A program made the position numbers and the translations under genes. The notes under the pieces are model-generated. The model saw only the letters and a program-made list of their open reading frames with translations. It did not search any database and was not told the DNA's origin. From Acidovorax sp. (lineage in GTDB: Bacteria > Pseudomonadota > Gammaproteobacteria > Burkholderiales > Burkholderiaceae_C), in assembly GCA_030150585.1 (NCBI GenBank), contig JASLFM010000535.1, forward strand, positions 1 through 5,327: a stretch of DNA of 5,327 bases. Reading direction: 5' to 3'. Position 1 is the first letter of the stretch. Every line of letters begins with the position of its first letter. Shown here in pieces: positions 1 to 5,327 of the stretch.

Positions 1-7
1 CAACCGG

Positions 8-1195
8 ATGTTGCACCACCAGCGTCAGAAGCTCCACCCCGATGTACTTAAGCTCGGTGTGGTTAGCTTCCTGACCGATGTCAGTTCCGAGATGATCTTC
101 GCGGTGTTTGCCATCTTCTTCACAACGGTGGCCGGTGCGTCTAGTGCGTTGCTTGGGCTGATCGAGGGATTGGCTGACTTCTCTGCCTCATCGCTGAACT
201 ACCTCGCCGGATGGCTGTCGGATCGCAGCGGCCGGCGCAAATGGTTCGCTACCGCAGGCTACGCCTTTTCCACGCTGGCAAAGCTGATCCTGCTGGTGTC
301 ATCGTCAATCGTCGCACTCAGCATCTTTCGTATCGTAGAGCGTTTGGGTAAAGGCTTTCGCGGTCCGCCCCGTGATGCATGGCTGGCATCCCTTTCGCAC
401 AAAGAGTCACGGGGCTTTGCATTCGGCGTACACAAGGCGCTCGACAAAACCGGCGCAGTGATCGGGCCGCTCGTGGCCTATGCGCTGCTGTCTTGGATGG
501 GGGAGTCGGCCAGCACATACGCTACGCTGTTTCTGGTTGCCTTCGTGCCCGCTGTCATCAGCGTTCTGGTGCTCACACGCATCCCTGACCAACCGGGCGT
601 CGTTCACGAGCGCGAGGGGGTGCGGCGGAATTGGCAGCAACTCACACCGGCCTTCAAGCGCTTCTTGCTGCCGAGTGCAGTCTTTGCGCTTGCCTACTCC
701 AGCCTTGGCTTCATTCTGCTCAAAGCTCACGAAGTGGGATTTGGTATGGCCGAGACAGTGCTGTTGTATGCGCTGTTCAACATTACCTGCGTGATTGCTG
801 CTCCATGCGTCGGCTGGCTGGGCGACCGCATCGGGCGCACTCGCATCGTCTTGCTCGGGTACTCAGTGTATGCAGGCCTCAACCTATGGCTGGTGTTCGC
901 CAGCAGCCGCTGGGAGGTCGCCGTCGTGTTCGCCGTGTACGGTCTCTTCTACGCCATCGACGAATCGCAGAGCAAGGCCTTCATCGCTGACCTCGAGCCA
1001 GAGCGACGCGCTACGGCGGTGGGCGTTTACAACTTTGTCGTTGGCGTGATGTACCTGCCCGCGTCCCTGATCGCAGGGGCCTTATGGGCCATCGCACCGA
1101 GCGCTGCCTTTGCTGCGTCGATGGTACTGTCGGTCGCCGCGATAGGGGCTTTCTTACTGATGCTGATGCGGCCTGGGCATGCGCAATCGGTCTGA
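8..1195 (+). CDS. MFS transporter, 12 membrane helices, substrate unknown
   Basis: This is an inner-membrane secondary transporter of the major facilitator superfamily, probably a proton-driven exporter by family analogy; the substrate cannot be read from the sequence. The protein has 395 residues, normal for the family, with about 12 hydrophobic segments (roughly residues 13-39, 46-70, 79-97, 99-117, 139-161, 170-190, 217-239, 247-271, 278-298, 303-324, 335-359 and 365-388). The diagnostic motif A, GWLSDRSGRRK, lies at 68-78 in the loop after helix 2. A second copy, GWLGDRIGR, lies at 269-277 in the C-terminal half. Other marked blocks are SFLTDVSSEMI at 20-30, with buried acidic residues in helix 1, the Arg/Gly-rich segment at 108-124, and DES at 318-320 in helix 10. 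The ATG at 8 is a plausible start, but the frame is open to the window edge and no ribosome site is visible, so the true start may lie upstream. GC is clearly lower than in the neighbouring operon, which hints at transfer. It is convergent with the repair operon. Confidence 0.88.
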   Translation: MLHHQRQKLHPDVLKLGVVSFLTDVSSEMIFAVFAIFFTTVAGASSALLGLIEGLADFSASSLNYLAGWLSDRSGRRKWFATAGYAFSTLAKLILLVSSSIVALSIFRIVERLGKGFRGPPRDAWLASLSHKESRGFAFGVHKALDKTGAVIGPLVAYALLSWMGESASTYATLFLVAFVPAVISVLVLTRIPDQPGVVHEREGVRRNWQQLTPAFKRFLLPSAVFALAYSSLGFILLKAHEVGFGMAETVLLYALFNITCVIAAPCVGWLGDRIGRTRIVLLGYSVYAGLNLWLVFASSRWEVAVVFAVYGLFYAIDESQSKAFIADLEPERRATAVGVYNFVVGVMYLPASLIAGALWAIAPSAAFAASMVLSVAAIGAFLLMLMRPGHAQSV

Positions 1196-1390
1196 TGTCC
1201 GCGCGGGTAAGCCCAGGCCGCGAGTCGGTTTCACGTTGGTGCACTTGATGGCGCCGCCGCAATCAGAAAGAGCGGAGCGGTGAGCGGTACGTGTACATCC
1301 CCCCGAATGCAGAAGGCCGAGAGGGGCGTAGCACTTGACTCCCTCGCACCCCACCTGTCTTCCGTCCTCGGTCTGCCAGTGGAATCGCAT
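1154..1390 (-). CDS. Possible small ORF (78 aa) coupled to the helicase stop; doubtful
   Basis: An ATG at 1390-1388 overlaps the helicase stop in the arrangement TGATG, a usual sign of translational coupling. An AGGTG sequence lies about 8 bases upstream of it. The ORF encodes 78 residues and ends at TAA (1156-1154). It contains five cysteines (residues 15, 20, 33, 44, 50), including the segment DCGGAIKCTN at 43-52, and a basic C-terminus. I do not recognise a family. Against it: third-position GC is weaker than in the two genes upstream, no hydrophobic core or signal peptide is evident, and the last 42 bases run antisense into the end of the MFS gene, which itself may be a later arrival. If real, it would be the third gene of the repair operon. 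It may equally be the remains of a gene cut at an insertion junction, or no gene at all. Confidence 0.28.
   Translation of the reverse strand: MRFHWQTEDGRQVGCEGVKCYAPLGLLHSGGCTRTAHRSALSDCGGAIKCTNVKPTRGLGLPARTSDRLRMPRPHQHQ
1168..1221. repeat. Perfect 11-bp inverted repeat spanning the MFS stop codon
   Basis: GCGGCCTGGGC at 1168-1178 is matched exactly by its reverse complement GCCCAGGCCGC at 1211-1221, with 32 bases between the arms. The left arm is inside the last codons of the MFS gene and the right arm is in the spacer, so the stop codon (1193-1195) sits in the loop. A transcript in either direction could form this GC-rich stem. No T-run follows on either side, so it is not a standard intrinsic terminator. 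It may act as a bidirectional stem between convergent genes, or it may be a recombination trace. The repeat itself is certain; its role is not. Confidence 0.55.
1309..1376. other. Imperfect dyad in the spacer, potential RNA stem
   Basis: GCAGA-AGG-CCGAG (1309-1321) can pair with CTCGGTCTGC (1367-1376), giving ten base pairs with a three-base bulge. Inside it, GGGGCG (1323-1328) can pair with CGCACCCC (1345-1352) with a two-base bulge. The structure lies 14 to 81 bases beyond the helicase stop and has no T-run, so it would be a factor-dependent or processing stem rather than an intrinsic terminator. It overlaps the doubtful small ORF. In a GC-rich region such pairing can arise by chance. Confidence 0.25.
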
Positions 1391-3675
1391 CACCCCTGCA
1401 CCTGCCACCAGCGCGGCAGCAGCGCCTGTACTTCGGCACGCCGGTAGCGGTCGTCGATGAGGAACACCACGCCCCGGTCCTCTTCGGTGCGGATCACGCG
1501 GCCGGCGGCCTGCACCACCTTGCGCAGGCCGGGGTAGAGGTAGGTGTAATCGTAGCCCTGGCCCGTGCCGAAGTGGCGGTCCATGGCGCACTTCATGGCT
1601 TCGTTCACGGGGTTGACCTGGGGCAGGCCCAGCGTGGCCACGAAGGCGCCTATCAGGCGCCGGCCGGGCAGGTCCACGCCCTCGGAGAACGCGCCGCCGA
1701 GCACGGCCATGCCGATGCCCTGGCCCTCGTCGGTGAAGCGCGCCAGGAAGGCGGTGCGGCCGTCCTCGTCCATGGACGGGGTCTGCAGCCACAGGGGCAG
1801 TTGCGGGTAGGCCTGCCGCAGGCATTCGGCCACGCGCTGCAGGTAGTCGAAGCTGCTGAAGAAGCACAGGTAGTTGCCGGGCTGCCGCGCATACTGGCGT
1901 GCCACCAGGTCCGCGATGGGCTGCAGCGAGCGCTCGCGGTCGCGCCAGCGCGTGGATACATGGCCGGCCACCTGCACGGCGAGCTGTTCGGCCTGGAAGG
2001 GGGCGGCCACGTCGATCCAGTCCGTATCCCCGGGCAGGCCCAGGATGTCCCGGTAGAAGTGCGGCGGGCTCAGCGTGCCCGAGAACAGCACCGTGGCATG
2101 GGCACCCGCGTGGCGCGCCGCCAGGTGTGGCGCAGGAATGACGTTGCGGATGCAGAGGGTGGAGGCCGGTGCCCTGCGGGATGCGGTGCGCACCGGCGCC
2201 AGGCTCACGTCGAACAGCGCATGGCTGCCCCACTGCTCGGCCAGCGCCATGAACTGCAGTGCCTCCCAGTAGAAGGCCAGCACCGGGTCGCCGGGCAGCA
2301 GGGGCCGGTCGGCCTGGGCGTCGGCAATGGCACCCACGGCGCGCTGTACGGCGCCCAGCAGCGCGGCGGGTACGGCGTCGTGGGCCTGGTAGCTGGCGGT
2401 CTGCTCCTTGTTCAGCGCGTTCCAGGCGCGGTGCAGCCTGTCCAGCGCCTTGCGCACCGGACCGGTGGCTGCCTGGCGCGCATCGGCCAGCGTGAACTGC
2501 GACAGCTCGGCCGTGTACATGCGCCGCGCGCGCTCCAGCAGGTTGTGGGCCTCGTCCACCAGCACGCCCACCTTCCACTGCTGGGCCTGCGCCAGTGCGT
2601 ACAGCATGGCCGAGGAGTCGTAGTAGTAGTGGTAGTCGGCGACCACCACGTCGCTCCAGCGCACCAGTTCCTGGGCCAGGTAGTAGGGGCAGACCTGGTG
2701 CGCGAGCGCCACGGCGCGCAGGGCAGGGGCGTCCCAGGGCGGGGGCAGTGCCAATGCGGCGGCCCGCGCGGTCGGCAGGCGGTCGTAGAAGCCCTGGGCC
2801 AGCGGGCAGGATTCGCCATGGCAGGCCTTGTCCGGGTGCTCGCAGGCCTTGTCGCGTGCCTGCACGTCCAGCACGCGCAGCGGGTGGGCGCCCAGCCGCG
2901 CGTTCACGGAGGCCAGCGCCTGCAGCGCCAGGCCATGGCCTGTGCCCTTGGCGGTGAGGAAGAACAGCTTGTCCAGCCCCTGGCCGGTGCAGGCCTTGAG
3001 CATGGGGAAGACGGTGCCCAGTGTCTTGCCGATGCCCGTGGGCGCCTGCGCCATCAGGCAGCGCCCGCCCGCCTCGGTACGCGCGCTGCGGTACACGGCC
3101 ACGGCCAGCTCGCGCTGCCCCGCGCGAAAGCGCTCCATGGGGAACGCCAGCGTGGCCAGCACCGCGCTGCGCGCCGCGCGGTGGGCGGCCTCGCTGCGTG
3201 CCCAGGCCAGAAAGCGCGCGCACTGCTCCTCGAAGAAGGCCTGGAGCTGCGCGGCCGCGTGCGTTTCAGCCAGCACCGTTTCTTCCCCGGTGCCGACGTT
3301 GAAGTACACCAGCGCCACGCGCAGCCGCGCCAGCCCACGGGACTGGCACAGCAGGTGGCCGTATACGCGGGCCTGGGCCCAGTGCAGCGCGCGGTGGTGG
3401 AGGCGCACGCTGTCGAGCGGGCCCCGGTAGGTCTTGATCTCCTCAAGCTGCCCGGCGCGCGCGTCGAAGCCGTCGGCGCGGCCGCGCACGTGCAGGTCCT
3501 CGTACTGGCCGGACAGGCTGACCTCGGCCTCGTAGCCTTCGCCGCGGCGCGACTGCACCAAGCCGTGGCCGGCCATGCCCTCGAGCGCATTGGGCGCGGT
3601 GGTGAAGCGCAGGTCCAGGTCGCCCGCGCGTGCCGTGAATTCGCACAGCGCGCGCACGGCCACGGTGTAGCTCAC
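1390..3675 (-). CDS. XPD/DinG-type Fe-S ATP-dependent helicase with N-terminal PD-(D/E)XK-like nuclease domain
   Basis: This 761-residue protein is a cytoplasmic superfamily 2 DNA helicase of the Rad3/XPD/DinG group, expected to move 5' to 3' on single-stranded DNA using ATP. Residues 1-165 resemble a RecB/Cas4-like nuclease fold: D68, the E79-I-K81 pair, and Q101 with Y105 match the D...ExK...QxxxY pattern. The helicase core follows: Q187 (Q-motif position), Walker A APTGIGKT at 211-218, DEAH at 374-377, SGTLS at 532-536, GAFSEGVDLPG at 661-671 and motif VI QAAGRVIR at 722-729. Four cysteines, C278, C285, C290 and C329 (the last in CPYY, as in XPD), lie between Walker A and DEAH, where the family binds a 4Fe-4S cluster. 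All motifs are intact and I see no frameshift. The GTG start at 3675 is chosen because it overlaps the stop of the upstream nuclease gene (GTGA) and has GGAG seven bases upstream. Co-transcription with the FAN1-like gene points to repair of branched or crosslinked DNA. The biochemical substrate is inferred. Confidence 0.93.
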   Translation of the reverse strand: MSYTVAVRALCEFTARAGDLDLRFTTAPNALEGMAGHGLVQSRRGEGYEAEVSLSGQYEDLHVRGRADGFDARAGQLEEIKTYRGPLDSVRLHHRALHWAQARVYGHLLCQSRGLARLRVALVYFNVGTGEETVLAETHAAAQLQAFFEEQCARFLAWARSEAAHRAARSAVLATLAFPMERFRAGQRELAVAVYRSARTEAGGRCLMAQAPTGIGKTLGTVFPMLKACTGQGLDKLFFLTAKGTGHGLALQALASVNARLGAHPLRVLDVQARDKACEHPDKACHGESCPLAQGFYDRLPTARAAALALPPPWDAPALRAVALAHQVCPYYLAQELVRWSDVVVADYHYYYDSSAMLYALAQAQQWKVGVLVDEAHNLLERARRMYTAELSQFTLADARQAATGPVRKALDRLHRAWNALNKEQTASYQAHDAVPAALLGAVQRAVGAIADAQADRPLLPGDPVLAFYWEALQFMALAEQWGSHALFDVSLAPVRTASRRAPASTLCIRNVIPAPHLAARHAGAHATVLFSGTLSPPHFYRDILGLPGDTDWIDVAAPFQAEQLAVQVAGHVSTRWRDRERSLQPIADLVARQYARQPGNYLCFFSSFDYLQRVAECLRQAYPQLPLWLQTPSMDEDGRTAFLARFTDEGQGIGMAVLGGAFSEGVDLPGRRLIGAFVATLGLPQVNPVNEAMKCAMDRHFGTGQGYDYTYLYPGLRKVVQAAGRVIRTEEDRGVVFLIDDRYRRAEVQALLPRWWQVQG

Positions 3676-5327
3676 GCCCGGTCTCCGCCGAACGGCCCGC
3701 GCCACCGCACGTGGCAGACGCTGGCCGGGATGCCGTGCTCGGCGCAGTACTGCAGCCAGCGGGTCTGGTTGTCCTGCAGCTTGTCGCCGGGGGCCTTGAC
3801 CTCCACCAGCGCATAGCGGCGCTCGGCCGGCCAGAAGCGCACCAGATCGGGCAGGCCCGTGCGGTTGGCCTGCACGTCGCGCAGCAGCCGCGCAAAGAAC
3901 AGCTTGAGGTGCTCGGCCGGAATGCAGTCCAGCGCGAGCGCGAGCAGGGGCTCGGTCAATACGCTCCAGAACACGAAGGGCGACTGCAGGCCCTGTTTGT
4001 CGGAGAAGCGTTGGCGTATGGCATCGCGGTAGCTGCCGTCGTCGAGCGGGGCCAGGCAGTCCGCGAACAGGGCCGCGCGGCGCTGCGCGAAGTCCGGCGC
4101 GCCCAGGTCGGCCGGCCCGCTCTGGAACGGGTGGAAGAATGCCCCCGGCAGCGGCGCGAAGATGGCGGGCCAGCACAGCAGGCCGAACAGCGAGTTGATG
4201 AGCGCGTTCTCTACGTAGAACACGGGCGAGGCCTCATCGTGCCAGTAGTCGCGCAGCACGGGTTCCACGGCCGATGGCTCGGCGGGCGCATCGAGCTCCA
4301 GTTCCATGCGCATCTGCGCCACCACGGGCGCCAGGGCCGCAGAGCGCGCCGCGCCGGCCTGCCCGAGGCCGCGCCGCAGGCGCGGCAGCATGCGTGCCAC
4401 CCGCTGGGTCTCCTCATCGTTTTCCGGCGCGGCCTGGGCCGCTTGCGCGAGGGCCATGGCATCGGCCAGGCGGCCCATGCGCTCGTACACGCGCATACGC
4501 CGGTAGCGCGTGCCGGGGTAGCGGCTTTGCGCGTAGGCCTGCTCGGCGCGTTCCCAGTTCTGCGCGCGCTCGCAGGACTGGCCGATGCGCAGCAGCACCT
4601 TGGCGCGGCGCTGCTCCAGCCAGGGGTTGGCGCTCTGGCATTGCGCCACGGACTGCAGTACGGCCCCGGTGTCTGCGCCCTCGTCGAGCGCGCGGCGGCA
4701 GGCCTGCAGCGCCAGGTAGCCATCCACATCGGCGCGCGACTGGACGGCGCGCGAGGCGGCGTCGAAGGCTACCGTCTCGTAGCGGTACACGCCCAGGTCG
4801 GCCAGCACGAACTCCGACCAGTCCTGGTACAGATTGCCGAAGAACATCAGCCGCAGGCGTTCGCACAGCTCGCCCACCATCACACGCCAGGCGGCACCGG
4901 GTGCCTGCGGGTTCCATGCGGCATAGGGCTGCGGCGCCGCATGCAGGGGCTGCAGCGCCTGCAGCAGCCCGGCCTTGCGCAGGCCCGCATGCACGGGCGC
5001 ATCCGCGAACAGCCGCAGCAGCTCGGGCTTGGTGTGCAGCGCGAACAGCTCTTCCAGCGCCATGGGCGGGCCGGCATCGAGCCAGCCCAGCGCCAGCAGC
5101 GGCGCGGCCGCGCTGGCGATGTCCGGGATCTCCTCGTACGCGAGCTTGTTCGCCAGGAACCAGGGCCCGCGCCGCATCAGCAGGCGCACCATCAGCGCCC
5201 GCGAGGGCTGGGGCAACTGCGCGAACTGCGCGAGGAACCGCTGCTCGTGCGCATCCAGCAGATCGGCATAGCGCTCGCCGATCCAGTCCAGCGCGCGCTG
5301 GAAGTTGTGCAAGTAGTAGTAGCGGTG
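3672..5327 (-). CDS. FAN1-like structure-specific nuclease with C-terminal VRR-NUC domain (5' end outside window)
   Basis: This is a bacterial homologue of Fanconi-associated nuclease 1, a metal-dependent enzyme that cuts 5' flaps and resects DNA near interstrand crosslinks. Numbering is from the TTG codon at 5312. The C-terminal VRR-NUC domain (about 363-540) shows E368 in YVEN, P488-D489, E504-V-K506 and the trailing pattern PGDKLQDNQTRWL at 508-520. The D to E spacing of 15 and E-x-K agree with the human FAN1 catalytic residues as I recall them (D960, E975, K977). Residues about 40-105 resemble the SAP/winged-helix DNA-binding part, with MVRLLMRRG at 41-49. A helical TPR-like region covers about 230-300. 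The human ubiquitin-binding zinc finger is not seen. The frame stays open to the window edge, and the five residues before the TTG (HRYYY) run into the hydrophobic start of the domain, so the true start is probably upstream. At least 551 residues are visible; the Pseudomonas homologue is about 560. It is the first visible gene of the operon and is coupled to the helicase by a four-base overlap. Confidence 0.92.
   Translation of the reverse strand, partial: HRYYYLHNFQRALDWIGERYADLLDAHEQRFLAQFAQLPQPSRALMVRLLMRRGPWFLANKLAYEEIPDIASAAAPLLALGWLDAGPPMALEELFALHTKPELLRLFADAPVHAGLRKAGLLQALQPLHAAPQPYAAWNPQAPGAAWRVMVGELCERLRLMFFGNLYQDWSEFVLADLGVYRYETVAFDAASRAVQSRADVDGYLALQACRRALDEGADTGAVLQSVAQCQSANPWLEQRRAKVLLRIGQSCERAQNWERAEQAYAQSRYPGTRYRRMRVYERMGRLADAMALAQAAQAAPENDEETQRVARMLPRLRRGLGQAGAARSAALAPVVAQMRMELELDAPAEPSAVEPVLRDYWHDEASPVFYVENALINSLFGLLCWPAIFAPLPGAFFHPFQSGPADLGAPDFAQRRAALFADCLAPLDDGSYRDAIRQRFSDKQGLQSPFVFWSVLTEPLLALALDCIPAEHLKLFFARLLRDVQANRTGLPDLVRFWPAERRYALVEVKAPGDKLQDNQTRWLQYCAEHGIPASVCHVRWRGPFGGDRA
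3683..3689 (-). promoter_or_regulatory. Ribosome binding site for the helicase GTG start
   Basis: On the - strand this reads GGCGGAG. Its GGAG core is seven bases upstream of the GTG at 3675-3673. It lies inside the last codons of the nuclease gene, whose TGA (3674-3672) overlaps the GTG. Together they support this start over the in-frame upstream extension and over a later ATG at residue 34, which would cut off the N-terminal domain. Confidence 0.6.

Noticed and set aside
1235..1290. Integron attC-like or transposon end signature in the spacer
   Set aside because: The CGTTGG segment does not fit the GTTRRRY core with a matching partner, and no known transposon terminal repeat or target duplication could be recognised.
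1196..1389. Intrinsic terminator between the convergent genes
   Set aside because: Stems are possible, but no run of T follows any of them on either strand.
2620..2630. GTAGTAGTAGT run as a microsatellite, also near 5312-5321
   Set aside because: Both encode runs of tyrosine within conserved-looking protein segments (YHYYYD in the helicase, RYYYL in the nuclease), and are only three repeats long.
1391..3223. Long open frame on the - strand in a different register from the helicase
   Set aside because: It is dominated by Arg, Gly, Ala and Pro and has no motif. Only its last part, after the helicase stop, is kept as a doubtful small ORF.
1573..3816. Long open frame on the + strand (747 codons) opposite the helicase gene
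   Set aside because: It is antisense to a gene with complete helicase motifs, shows no domain or motif, and is rich in Gly, Ala, Arg, Gln and Val as expected of a shadow frame in high-GC DNA.
3676..4176. Upstream extension of the helicase frame by 167 codons
   Set aside because: It lies wholly within the FAN1-like gene in another frame, is of low complexity (Arg, Ala, Gly), and the GTG at 3675 has a ribosome site and a stop-start overlap.

Overview
The window (5327 bases) carries three confidently recognised protein-coding genes and one doubtful small one. The high GC content of the right two thirds and the strong G/C bias at third codon positions suggest a high-GC proteobacterium. A betaproteobacterium of the Comamonadaceae type is my best guess, from general resemblance only; I could not run a search.

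Layout. At the left, on the + strand, is a 12-helix major facilitator superfamily (MFS) transporter (8-1195). It is clearly lower in GC than the rest: two 60-base stretches I counted gave 50% and 57%. A spacer of about 190 bases follows (1196-1389). It holds one arm of a perfect 11-bp inverted repeat, a second imperfect dyad, and a possible 78-residue ORF on the - strand. The rest (1390-5327) is a - strand operon, with counted stretches at 68% and 72% GC. It runs from a FAN1-type VRR-NUC nuclease, whose 5' end is cut off by the window edge, into a nuclease-helicase of the XPD/DinG type. The two genes overlap by four bases (GTGA).

How the genes work together. The two - strand genes look like one DNA-repair unit. 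Bacterial and human FAN1 cut 5' flaps and resect near interstrand crosslinks. The partner is a superfamily 2 helicase with four cysteines placed to hold an iron-sulfur cluster and an N-terminal PD-(D/E)XK-like nuclease motif. The pair therefore supplies unwinding and probably two nuclease activities for branched or crosslinked DNA. The transporter is convergent to this operon and probably unrelated in function. Its different base composition suggests that it belongs to an acquired segment whose right edge lies near 1200-1390.

No rRNA, tRNA, CRISPR array, transposase or convincing intrinsic terminator was seen.
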